64,000 nt of DNA from Gottfriedia luciferensis. GTDB taxonomy: Bacteria > Bacillota > Bacilli > Bacillales > Bacillaceae_G. The stretch covers positions 62,001-126,000 of the forward strand of contig NZ_MDKC01000013.1 of NCBI RefSeq assembly GCF_001712755.1. The letters are read 5' to 3'. A program made the translations under genes and the position numbers. The number at the start of each line of letters is the position of its first letter. Position 1 is the first letter of the stretch. Positions 8,766 to 17,492 of this stretch are shown here, piece by piece. The notes below the pieces were generated by a model. It was given only the letters and a program-made list of their open reading frames with translations. It had not been told where the DNA came from and did not search any database.

Positions 8766-10061
8766 TTGTTAACTAAACAAAAAGCATTTACATTAGGTTT
8801 TCAACACGTCATGGCTATGTATGCAGGTGCAGTTGTTGTGCCTCTTATAATAGGTGGCGCGCTTAAACTTACGCCAACTCAGATCGCTTATCTAATAGCA
8901 GCAGATTTATTTACTTGCGGTATCGCAACAATCCTTCAAAGCATGGGGACTAAATACATTGGTAGCAGATTGCCAGTCGTTTTAGGATGTACTTTTACGG
9001 CGGTAGGTCCGATTATTGCAATTGCATCCTCTTCAAACTTACCGACAGCTTATGGTGCAATCATTATTTCTGGGATCTTTGTTGTATTAGCTGCTCCTTT
9101 TTATGGCAAGTTATTAAAATTTTTCCCTACAATTGTAACGGGGTCAGTCGTAACGATCATTGGACTTTCTCTAATTCCAGTAGCTATGAATAATGCAGCA
9201 GGTGGACAAGGGAGTCCAGACTTCGGTCAAATACACAATTTATTACTAGCACTTCTTACACTTATCGTAATTTTAGTCATTAACAGATGGGCTAAAGGGT
9301 TTTTACGAACAATTTCCGTACTTGTTGGTTTGGTTGTAGGAACAATTGCCGGCTATGCAATGGGAATCGTTCACTTTTCAAGCGTATCGGAAGCATCGTG
9401 GTTTAGTATCGCTCAACCATTCTATTTCGGAGCACCAAAAATCAGTATTACAGCTATTATCACGATGATTATCGTTTGTATCGTTAGTATGGTTGAATCA
9501 ACTGGAGTCTATTTCGCAGTAGGAAAAGCGACCAACCAAAAGGTAAAACAGGATCAAATCGTAAATGGGTTGCGTTCAGAAGGTCTTGCAATTATGCTTG
9601 GTGGTATTTTTAATGCATTTCCGTACACAGCATTTTCACAAAATGTTGGTTTAATCTCACTTACAAAAGTTAAATCTAGGGAAGTTATTTATGCTGCTGG
9701 AAGTATCATGGTTGTTCTTGGATTACTACCTAAACTTGCAGCTTTAACGACCGTTATTCCAAATGCCGTTCTTGGAGGCGCAATGATTGTTATGTTCGGA
9801 TCTGTTGCAGCTGCCGGAATATCAATTCTTTCAGAAGTCGATTTAGGTAAAGGTGAAAACCTATTAATCGCGGCTTGTAGTATAGCAGTAGGGTTAGGTT
9901 CAGCAACCCTTCCACAAATGTTCGACCAACTACCTGACTTTTTAAAAATGTTAATGCAAAATGGAATTGTGACGGGTTCATTAACTGCAATTATTTTAAA
10001 TTTATTCTTAACAAAACAAAATGTGGCAGTGGAAGTACAAATTACGAAAAAAATATCATAA
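8766..10061 (+). CDS. pbuX: NCS2-family purine (xanthine/guanine-type) permease
   Basis: A 431-residue nucleobase:cation symporter-2 protein with about 12-14 hydrophobic segments. It has the N-terminal FTLGFQHVMAMYAGA signature of xanthine/uracil permeases and the conserved late segment NAFPYTAFSQNVGLISLT near residue 285. It should import xanthine or a related purine with protons. The TTG at 8766 is preferred because AAGGGAG lies about 10 bp upstream (8750-8756); an ATG at 8745 has no good site. Control by the guanine-type and PRPP-like aptamers supports a purine substrate. pbuX is used by analogy with B. subtilis. Confidence 0.85.
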   Translation: MLTKQKAFTLGFQHVMAMYAGAVVVPLIIGGALKLTPTQIAYLIAADLFTCGIATILQSMGTKYIGSRLPVVLGCTFTAVGPIIAIASSSNLPTAYGAIIISGIFVVLAAPFYGKLLKFFPTIVTGSVVTIIGLSLIPVAMNNAAGGQGSPDFGQIHNLLLALLTLIVILVINRWAKGFLRTISVLVGLVVGTIAGYAMGIVHFSSVSEASWFSIAQPFYFGAPKISITAIITMIIVCIVSMVESTGVYFAVGKATNQKVKQDQIVNGLRSEGLAIMLGGIFNAFPYTAFSQNVGLISLTKVKSREVIYAAGSIMVVLGLLPKLAALTTVIPNAVLGGAMIVMFGSVAAAGISILSEVDLGKGENLLIAACSIAVGLGSATLPQMFDQLPDFLKMLMQNGIVTGSLTAIILNLFLTKQNVAVEVQITKKIS

Positions 10062-10070
10062 ATGAACAAA

Positions 10071-10103
10071 AGAGACCCCTATCTAGTTGTAGGGGTCTTT
10101 TTA
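10071..10103. terminator. Bidirectional terminator between pbuX and the O-antigen ligase-like gene
   Basis: AGACCCCT (10073-10080) pairs with AGGGGTCT (10091-10098). A and T runs flank the stem, so it can stop both converging transcripts. Confidence 0.88.
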
Positions 10104-11402
10104 GTACTTGTTACTAATAAACTTCGATTTTAAATAATGCAAAATCATGTATGAACTTACAACTAACCTTGCCGTGCTCCCATAAACGCTAATAAATTTT
10201 CCTTGAATTACTGAAATCTCGATATTGAATTGCATACGTTTCGAATATCGATCCCAACACCCAAGCAGTATGACTGTAAGGAAACCGATTTGTGGAGAAA
10301 ACACCGGCTCATCAAATACCCCTGTAAACAAAATAATTGGTAGGCCGAGTAAAAAACTGTTAAAAAAACATTTTTTACTGCGCTCAAATAAGAATAGGTG
10401 AATGCATTTTACAATATTTATACTAATTAATGTTATAAAAGCCAATCCTCCTAATGTTCCGTATTCCGCAAACATACCTAGCAGTAAATTATGTGCATGG
10501 GGGATGAAGTGACCATATTGTATGACATATTCTTGACCGAATCCGATCGGTGTCACACCAAAGAAAGGGTGATTTTTCCATATGGTATATGCGTTTTTCC
10601 AAATGTCCAACCTTTTGTGCCCTGCTTGAATAACTGAATCGGCCCTTGGCATTATATAGAGCAACCATTTCGAAAAGAATAGTCCGAAGATTGTACAAAC
10701 AAAGAAAAAGATTCGATTAAGTCGGAAGATAAAAAGTAAATAAATCAGAATCATCGTCGCAAAGCCAGCTCTTGAACCTGTAAGATAAATTCCATAACTA
10801 AGTAATAGTTGGATCGGAAGCTGCCACGCTAAGCTAATATAATGTTTCCTTTCTAGACTAGAAAGTAGACTGGCAAAGAGAAAAGAAATAGCGATTAATA
10901 AAATAAAAACAGTAAAATTGGGATTATATGCACAACCAATTAGACGGTTAAAATTCTTAGGCTCCACTTCTCCGTAAAGCACTGTCCCTAATAAATAACC
11001 TACAATTTTAGGAATAAAGAACCATTTGGATATCCATCCAATCACACAACTATATACGCCTCCAAAAATGATGATCATGCGAAATCTCTGAAATAATTGA
11101 CCTTTCTCAGTTACTAAAATCCTACAATATATTCCCCAGTAACCAAGAATCATGATACTGACCAATAAAAACAATATATTTCTAAATAATAGAGCAGCAC
11201 CAATAGTAGATATAAGTAGGCATAAGAAAAAGTACGAACTAAACGAATAAATAAACCGTTTATTAGTAAACCATTGAGTATAGAGTGTACGAAGCCCGAT
11301 GATCAATAGCAAAGAAATACCTACTGGAGGTAAGAGAAAGCAGAGAAGTGCGCTTTTCTCCACTAACGAGAAATTTTTATAAAACTGCATAAGCTTTTTC
11401 AT
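10101..11402 (-). CDS. O-antigen ligase/polymerase-like membrane protein (Wzy_C family)
   Basis: A 433-residue protein with about ten hydrophobic segments. The large loop in its second half contains GHKRLDIWKNA and HPFFGVTPIGFG, followed by HAHN and the FAEYGTLG stretch. This pattern is the Wzy_C hallmark of O-antigen ligases and polymerases. In Gram-positive bacteria such proteins link or polymerise cell-surface polysaccharides, acting on the outer face of the membrane. The ATG follows AGGGG. It stands alone, convergent with pbuX and without glycosyltransferases next to it, so the polysaccharide concerned is unknown. Confidence 0.75.
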   Translation of the reverse strand: MKKLMQFYKNFSLVEKSALLCFLLPPVGISLLLIIGLRTLYTQWFTNKRFIYSFSSYFFLCLLISTIGAALLFRNILFLLVSIMILGYWGIYCRILVTEKGQLFQRFRMIIIFGGVYSCVIGWISKWFFIPKIVGYLLGTVLYGEVEPKNFNRLIGCAYNPNFTVFILLIAISFLFASLLSSLERKHYISLAWQLPIQLLLSYGIYLTGSRAGFATMILIYLLFIFRLNRIFFFVCTIFGLFFSKWLLYIMPRADSVIQAGHKRLDIWKNAYTIWKNHPFFGVTPIGFGQEYVIQYGHFIPHAHNLLLGMFAEYGTLGGLAFITLISINIVKCIHLFLFERSKKCFFNSFLLGLPIILFTGVFDEPVFSPQIGFLTVILLGCWDRYSKRMQFNIEISVIQGKFISVYGSTARLVVSSYMILHYLKSKFISNKY

Positions 11403-11816
11403 TGTATACCCCTAGTTAAGTGACATAAATATCCTTAATCATATGGAGGATGTTGTCTTTTCATTTGTAAAATCAATTGTATTTTAGTTAAGTTGTCATC
11501 AGATTTAACAAACATATTTTAAATACATAGGTTTAAAATACCACAATAGTTTAGTAATTATGTTTTGAAATTGTAAATTGAGCTTAAACTTTTTTGCCAG
11601 ACAAATTAATGTATAAATTATAGATTTATGCATCTTTTAAAAGAAAAATTGTTAGTAGCCGTTTTAAGAATGTGATATTTATTTGAACAAAAATACGAAA
11701 TAATAATATGAAATTTTTTCCTTATGAATTTTAATGTTGAAATTTTATTTCAAAAATAGTTATAATATGTATGAAATTAAATTTAGTCATAAAAAATTAC
11801 TTGAGGTGAAGCAAAC
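11403..11816. other. Intergenic region upstream of murQ
   Basis: This 414-bp, very AT-rich region separates divergent genes. It holds the murQ promoter and a perfect palindrome near its right end (listed separately). Otherwise I see nothing definite. Confidence 0.5.
11737..11766 (+). promoter_or_regulatory. murQ promoter with overlapping palindromic operator
   Basis: TTGAAA (11737-11742) and TATAAT (11761-11766), 18 bp apart, make a good SigA promoter 50 bp before murQ. The -35 lies in a perfect palindrome, TTGAAATTTTATTTCAA (11737-11753). The shape is like operators of RpiR-family sugar-phosphate repressors such as MurR, but no such regulator gene is in the window. Confidence 0.65.
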
Positions 11817-12707
11817 ATGCTTGAGAATTTAACAACCGAAACAAGAAATGAAAAAACAATGAATCTAGATGAAATGTCTATAGAAGAATTTTTAACCGTA
11901 ATGAACGAAGAGGATGCTAAAGTTTCCGCTGCCGTTCGAAATGAGATTCCTAATATTTCTAAAGCTGTTGAAAAAATTGTAACTGCTTTCAAAAGTGGGG
12001 GTCGCTTGATTTATATTGGTGCAGGTACAAGTGGCCGCATAGGACTTTTAGACGCAGTTGAATGTCCTCCTACATTTGGAACAAGCCCAGAAGAGGTAGT
12101 AGGGTTAATAGCGGGTGGAGAAAAAGCTTTTATAAAAGCAGTTGAAGGTGCTGAGGATAGCGAAGAACTTGCAACCCACGATTTAAAGGAAATTAAGTTA
12201 AATAAAAATGATATTGTAGTCGGAATTGCAGCAAGTGGTCGTACTCCTTATGTTATTGGTGGTTTAAAATATGCCAAAGAAATTGGTGCTTCGACTGTAG
12301 CGGTTAGTTGTAACAAGGGCTCAAAAATTGGTCAAGAGGCAGAAATAGCAATTGAAGTTGTTAATGGACCTGAAGTGTTAACTGGTTCAACTAGATTAAA
12401 GGCAGGTACTTCTCAAAAGTTAGTATGCAATATGTTATCTACAGCATCAATGGTTGGTATTGGAAAAGTATACGGTAACCTAATGGTTGATGTTCAATCA
12501 ACAAATGTAAAACTAGTTGAGCGTTCAAAGCGTATTGTAATGGAAGCAACTTCTTGTACGTATGAAATTGCAGAAGAGTATTTAACAAATTCAAATCAAA
12601 GTCCAAAAGTAGCAATCGTTATGATTCTTACTGGATTTAGTTATGAGCAAGCAATTGAACAATTGAAAAAATCAGAAGGATTTGTTCGAAAAGCAATACA
12701 AAAATAA
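11817..12707 (+). CDS. murQ: N-acetylmuramic acid 6-phosphate etherase
   Basis: A 296-residue SIS-domain enzyme that cleaves the D-lactyl ether of MurNAc-6-P to give GlcNAc-6-P, a step in recycling the bacterium's own or foreign peptidoglycan. The family start LTTETRNEKT, the phosphosugar-binding GAGTSGRIG (near 69-77), the DAVECPPTFG segment with the catalytic Glu, and EGAEDS with the second essential Glu are all visible. The ATG follows GAGGTGAAG. The MurNAc-type PTS gene begins 21 bp downstream, so the two form an operon. Its product would feed NagA, encoded about 9 kb upstream. Confidence 0.95.
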   Translation: MLENLTTETRNEKTMNLDEMSIEEFLTVMNEEDAKVSAAVRNEIPNISKAVEKIVTAFKSGGRLIYIGAGTSGRIGLLDAVECPPTFGTSPEEVVGLIAGGEKAFIKAVEGAEDSEELATHDLKEIKLNKNDIVVGIAASGRTPYVIGGLKYAKEIGASTVAVSCNKGSKIGQEAEIAIEVVNGPEVLTGSTRLKAGTSQKLVCNMLSTASMVGIGKVYGNLMVDVQSTNVKLVERSKRIVMEATSCTYEIAEEYLTNSNQSPKVAIVMILTGFSYEQAIEQLKKSEGFVRKAIQK

Positions 12708-12728
12708 AAATTGTTGGGGGAGTAGAAG

Positions 12729-14141
12729 ATGGATAAATATCAAAGATTAGCTTCTGAAATCGCTGATGCAATCGGCGGTACTGATAATGTAGTGTCATTT
12801 ACAAACTGTATGACTAGACTTCGTGTTAATGTTGCTGATCGTAATTTAATCAATGAAGATCAAGTTAAAAAAATTAACGGGGTTTTGGGAACTGTTGATG
12901 ATGAGACTTACCAAATCATTTTAGGTCCTGGTACAGTAACTAAAGTTGCAGAACAATTTGGTCATCTGAAAAACAGCTCATCAGGAAAACAAGGAACTTC
13001 ATCAGCTGCTTTAAAAGAAAAGGGCTCAGATCTTAAAGCTGAATTAAAAAAGAAAAATAACACACCTTTTAAAAATTTCTTACGAAAAGTCGGTAATATC
13101 TTTATTCCATTAATTCCAGCATTCGTTGGTGCAGGTTTAATTGCTGGTATTGCTTCGATTTTATCAAATAATATTACTGCTCAAAACCTTGATGCAGCAA
13201 CTTGGTCACAATATGTTACAGTTTTAAATGTAATTAAAAACGCAATTTTTGCTTATTTAGCGATTTATGTTGGTATTAACGCAGCGAAGGAATTCGGGGC
13301 GACACCATCCCTTGGTGGAGTAATTGGTGGGGTAACACTTTTAACAGGTATGCTTCCTGATCAACCAATTAAAAATATCTTTAATGGTGATCCATTAGCT
13401 CCAGGTCAAGGTGGTATTATTGGTGTACTACTTGCAGTCTATTTATTATCAGTTTTAGAAAAACAATTACGTAAAGTTATTCCAGATTCTTTAGATATTA
13501 TTATTACACCAATGATCGCTTTATTAGTAGTAGGTTTGCTTACAATTTTCTTCATCATGCCTTTCGCAGGATTTATTTCTGATAATTTAATTGGCTCAAT
13601 TAACTGGATTATTGCAAAAGGCGGTATTTTTGCAGGATTTATATTAGGTCTGGGATTCTTACCATTAGTAATGTTAGGTTTACATCAAGTATTAACACCA
13701 ATTCATATCGAGTTAATTAATACAACTGGTGCTACAGAATTATTACCAATTCTTGCAATGGCAGGTGCTGGACAAGTTGGAGCAGCATTAGCATTATGGT
13801 TACGTTGCAAAAAGAATAAATCATTATCAAATATGATTAAAGGTGCTCTTCCAGTAGGTATTTTAGGTATTGGTGAACCATTAATTTATGGTGTTACATT
13901 ACCTCTTGGTCGTCCGTTTATCACTGCATGTATCGGTGGTGGTATTGGAGGTGCAGTAATTGGAATGTTTGGTAATGTTGGAGCAATTGCAATTGGTCCT
14001 TCAGGCTTAGCGTTAGTTCCACTAATTGCACACGGAATGTGGCTAAAATATGTGATCGGATTACTTGCTGGTTATGCTGGTGGTTTCGTTCTAACATATT
14101 TATTCGGTACTCCAAAGGATGCAATGGCTGAACAAGAATAA
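12729..14141 (+). CDS. murP: PTS transporter EIIBC, probably MurNAc-specific
   Basis: A 470-residue PTS permease. The EIIB domain (about 1-85) carries the phosphorylated cysteine in TNCMTRLRV (Cys27). A charged linker and the multi-span EIIC domain (from about 115) follow, including the [10 protein letters not shown] motif near 380. There is no EIIA domain, so a shared EIIA-Glc must phosphorylate it. Pairing with murQ, 21 bp away, makes MurNAc the most likely substrate, as in the B. subtilis mur operon. The start ATG follows GGGGGAG. A terminator follows directly. The PTS class is certain; the substrate is inferred from context. Confidence 0.85.
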   Translation: MDKYQRLASEIADAIGGTDNVVSFTNCMTRLRVNVADRNLINEDQVKKINGVLGTVDDETYQIILGPGTVTKVAEQFGHLKNSSSGKQGTSSAALKEKGSDLKAELKKKNNTPFKNFLRKVGNIFIPLIPAFVGAGLIAGIASILSNNITAQNLDAATWSQYVTVLNVIKNAIFAYLAIYVGINAAKEFGATPSLGGVIGGVTLLTGMLPDQPIKNIFNGDPLAPGQGGIIGVLLAVYLLSVLEKQLRKVIPDSLDIIITPMIALLVVGLLTIFFIMPFAGFISDNLIGSINWIIAKGGIFAGFILGLGFLPLVMLGLHQVLTPIHIELINTTGATELLPILAMAGAGQVGAALALWLRCKKNKSLSNMIKGALPVGILGIGEPLIYGVTLPLGRPFITACIGGGIGGAVIGMFGNVGAIAIGPSGLALVPLIAHGMWLKYVIGLLAGYAGGFVLTYLFGTPKDAMAEQE

Positions 14142-14150
14142 ATAATTAAT

Positions 14151-14197
14151 AAAACCCGAATAATTAGACCTCTCAAGTCTACTATTCGGGTTTTTTA
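14151..14197. terminator. Terminator after murQP, usable in both directions
   Basis: AAAACCCGAATA pairs with TATTCGGGTTTT, with an inner AGAC/GTCT stem. Six T follow on the + strand and a T-rich tail on the other. Confidence 0.88.
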
Positions 14198-14198
14198 T

Positions 14199-15109
14199 TT
14201 AATCTACATTAGAATCTATATACTGAACGATTCTTTCGCAAATTTCATGAGTGATTAAGGAATCATTTATTGAAGGGTCTGGCGTTTTATGCTGTTCTAT
14301 ACAGTCAAGAAAGTGATCAACAATTTGGTAAAACCCACGTTTATATAAGGTTGGTTCCCAATCACCAAACTTTGTAATATTGATTTCTTTATTATGATAA
14401 TGAGTGGTTTCAACTAAACTACTCACTACATATTTATTTTGTGGTGTCATATATTCAATCATTTCTTCCGTAACACCATTGTTTCTGTTCATTATTCCAA
14501 TTGCCGTGCATCCCTCACCTATAAGATGAATGACTAGGTGTTCGAGTATATTATCTTTTTTTAAGAAATTGACTTTTAAATCAACTACATTAGTGGACAT
14601 TAAATACCTCAGTGTATCCACCACATGGATAAAATCCTCTACAACAAATCTTCTAGTATATTCAGGAAAGTTAAATCTATTTTTTTGCATGATTATTAAG
14701 CTAGCCTTTCCATGCATAGTAAGCTCTTTTACTCTAGGGATAAATCGTCTATTAAATCCAACCATTGCTATTTTTCCTTGCTCTCTGGCTAGATTTACAA
14801 TTTGTTCAGTTTCTTTGAAATTCATCGAAATAGGTTTATCAATATAAACGTTTATACCTTTAATAATAACTTTTTCGTTATCATAAAATGAGCCTCAGTA
14901 GCTGTACTAACAAATGCTGCATCAATATTCTTTTCTAACAATTCATCTACAGTATTAACCGTTTCACTGATTCGATATTTATTTGATAAATGGTCTAGTG
15001 TCTCATTACTTCTTGTACATAGCACTAAATCGATCTTTTCTTTTTCAGAAAGGACCGGTAGGTAGGCCTTCGTAGCTATATCTCCTAAACCGATAATTCC
15101 AATTCTCAT
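14199..15109 (-). pseudogene. Gfo/Idh/MocA-family oxidoreductase (MviM-like) broken by one frameshift
   Basis: Two adjacent frames together give a full-length NAD(P)-dependent oxidoreductase of about 303 residues. The N-terminal part (15109 down to 14852) has the dinucleotide-binding GLGDIATKAYLPVL. The second part (from about 14880 down to 14199) continues with IDKPISMN, which carries the catalytic Lys, then GFNRRF and HVVDTLRYL with the His/Asp pair. The break lies near 14868, where TTATTATTAAAGG reads out of frame. One extra A there (AAAAGG) would restore the family sequence KKLLLKGINVYIDKP. It is therefore either a recent single-base deletion in an A run or a sequencing error. Its substrate is unknown. 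It converges on murQP and is followed by their terminator. Confidence 0.82.
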
Positions 15110-15565
15110 ATGCTAACACCTCACTTGTTATTAATTGAAACATAGATAAGTGGTACAGTAAGTAATTGTATGTAATTTTACTTAAAAAATTTTAGATACT
15201 CAAATTAAATATCTCGGTTAAATCAAATAGCTTTTTTAATTTTCAAAAAACTATTTATTCATTTAAGCTTTTCCATTATAATAAGGTCTAAAGTTGATTA
15301 TGATAATGACTTCCCATTCCATTTTTCTTTCCACACTAAACTTAGCAATTGCCTCTTTTTGCAAACTTACTTTCAAATAATTTCAAAGTTAGTATTTATA
15401 TTGAATGAATTATAAGCGTTTGAGCGTTATTCATTAATTAGGCATCCTATTTGAATACTTGCCCTAAATTTTCTTTGTTAATGACTAAAATATCATGCAT
15501 ACAAGAAAGAGCTGTAAGTATTAAAACTTAATATAAAAAAAGATACATAAGCGGAGGGAAAAATT
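15110..15565. other. Intergenic region between the broken oxidoreductase and the acyl-CoA ligase
   Basis: This 456-bp region contains both divergent promoters, which I could not place firmly. It also holds a dyad at 15404-15435, AATGAAT against ATTCATT, with further partial pairing inside. That is a possible operator for the ligase gene. No small gene is evident. Confidence 0.4.
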
Positions 15566-17287
15566 ATGAGTACTTCACATTTTGCGTATTGGCCAAAAAG
15601 GGTATCTAAATCTTTAACTTTACCTGAGACAACACTTTATGATAATTTAGTCGTTTCGGCAAAAAGATATCCAAATAAAACCGCAATAGAGTATTATGGT
15701 GCTTCAAAAACGTATAAGCAGCTTCTTGAAGAGGTTGATTATCTAGCAGGGTATCTTGAGCATAGGTTAGAAATATCCCCTGGTGAACGTGTAATGCTTT
15801 ATATGCAAAACTCACCTCAATATGTCATCGCCTTTTATGCAATATTAAGAGTAAGAGGAATTGTAGTACCAATTAACCCAATGAACACCACAGATGAACT
15901 TGAATTCTACATAAATGATTGTGAAATTAAAACCGCGATCATTGGCCAAGAACTATCCCCTCAAATTGAACCTTTACAAGCTACAACTGGATTAGAGAAT
16001 TTAGTAGTTGCAGTTTACTCTGAATATTTACCAACCATTCCTTTAGTTTCCGATTTAACGGCTGAAATAACTGAATCAAAGAAAATCTATCAAAACGAAA
16101 ATCTATTTTATTGGGAGGATGCAATACAAACACAGCTTACCCCGTCATTATATGAAGGCAATTCAGAAGATGTTGCAGTTCTTCCATATACTTCAGGAAC
16201 AACAGGTTTACCTAAAGGTTGTATACATACACATAAAACGGTACAAGCAAATGTAGTAGGATCTGCCGTTTGGATGAATATTTCTGCAAATGCCGTTAGT
16301 TTTTCAACTTTACCTCTATTCCATGTAACAGGAATGGTTCATGGAATGCATACACCGATTCTTACTGGTTCAAGTATGGTATTGCTAACAAGATGGAATC
16401 GATACCATGCGTGTAAACTAATTGAAAACTATCAATGTACCCACTGGGTAAATATTAGTACAATGCTGATTGACTTTTTAGCAAATCCAAATTTAAATAC
16501 AGAAGATATCAAGTCCCTTGTAAATATTGCAGGTGGTGGAGCTCCACTTCCAGAAGCAGTAGGTGAGCAGCTATTCAAATTAACAGGTTTAAAGTTCGTA
16601 GAAGGGTATGGTTTATCAGAAACAATTGCTCAGACACATTTTAATCCGCCAGATCGACCAAAACTTCAATGTCTAGGAATTCCATCATTTGACGTAGACG
16701 CCAGAATTATCGAGCCGGTAACAATGAAACAGTTAGGTGTCGGTGAGGTTGGTGAGATTGTTGTTAATGGACCACAAGTATTTAAAGGCTACTTTAACCG
16801 ACCAGAAGAAACAAAAGACGCCTTTATTGAAATAGACGGTAAACTATTTTTCCGTACAGGAGATATCGGTCGGTTTGATGATGAAGGTTACTATTTTATC
16901 GTTGACCGTGTTAAAAGGATGATTAACGCTTCAGGCTTTAAAGTTTGGCCAACCGAAGTGGAGAACTTGCTATATAAACATCCGGCCATTCAACAAGCTT
17001 GTGTTGTTAGTAAGCCTGATGAAAAAAGGGGCGAAACAGTGAAGGCATACGTGATCCTCAATCCTATTTATTCAGGAAAAGTAAGTGAGGATGACATTAT
17101 CGATTGGTCTAAAGAGCATATGGCTAACTATAAATACCCAAGATATGTCGAGTTTATTGAAAAATTACCAACTACCGCAAGCGGGAAAATTTTATGGAGG
17201 ACTCTTCAGGAAGCAGAATGGAGTAAAGTGAACAAGTTAATGAGTGAGAAAAGTCAAAAGCACAGGGAAGGGATAAATAGTAACTAA
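15566..17287 (+). CDS. Acyl-CoA ligase (AMP-binding, long-chain fatty acid type)
   Basis: A 573-residue ANL-superfamily enzyme that adenylates a carboxylic acid and transfers it to CoA. Motifs in order: YTSGTTGLPKG (near 207-217), GYGLSET (near 348), the TGDIGRFDDEGY hinge region (near 432), DRVKRMINASGFKVWP, and PTTASGKILWR with the catalytic Lys near 541. The N-terminus has no signal peptide, so the enzyme is cytoplasmic. The ATG follows GCGGAGGG. It is monocistronic with a terminator after it. The best guess for substrate is a medium- or long-chain fatty acid; specificity cannot be read from the motifs. Confidence 0.85.
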   Translation: MSTSHFAYWPKRVSKSLTLPETTLYDNLVVSAKRYPNKTAIEYYGASKTYKQLLEEVDYLAGYLEHRLEISPGERVMLYMQNSPQYVIAFYAILRVRGIVVPINPMNTTDELEFYINDCEIKTAIIGQELSPQIEPLQATTGLENLVVAVYSEYLPTIPLVSDLTAEITESKKIYQNENLFYWEDAIQTQLTPSLYEGNSEDVAVLPYTSGTTGLPKGCIHTHKTVQANVVGSAVWMNISANAVSFSTLPLFHVTGMVHGMHTPILTGSSMVLLTRWNRYHACKLIENYQCTHWVNISTMLIDFLANPNLNTEDIKSLVNIAGGGAPLPEAVGEQLFKLTGLKFVEGYGLSETIAQTHFNPPDRPKLQCLGIPSFDVDARIIEPVTMKQLGVGEVGEIVVNGPQVFKGYFNRPEETKDAFIEIDGKLFFRTGDIGRFDDEGYYFIVDRVKRMINASGFKVWPTEVENLLYKHPAIQQACVVSKPDEKRGETVKAYVILNPIYSGKVSEDDIIDWSKEHMANYKYPRYVEFIEKLPTTASGKILWRTLQEAEWSKVNKLMSEKSQKHREGINSN

Positions 17288-17292
17288 ATGAA

Positions 17293-17333
17293 AAGGGGAG
17301 CCTCAACATCAAATGTTTAGGTTCCTCTTTTTC
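17293..17333 (+). terminator. Terminator after the acyl-CoA ligase gene
   Basis: GGGGAGCCT pairs with AGGTTCCTC (one mismatch) with an inner ACAT/ATGT stem, then five T. Confidence 0.8.
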
Positions 17334-17492
17334 GTGTTGATTTTTTGTTTGAACGATTTACCATTATCCAAATAGTGCCCTTAAACTATATGGTAGTTAT
17401 TACTAGATGGGTGTTTTTAATATTCAGACTAATAATAAATATAGTATGATAATTTTTAAAGAAACCCCTTACATTAACTTACTACTGAAAAG

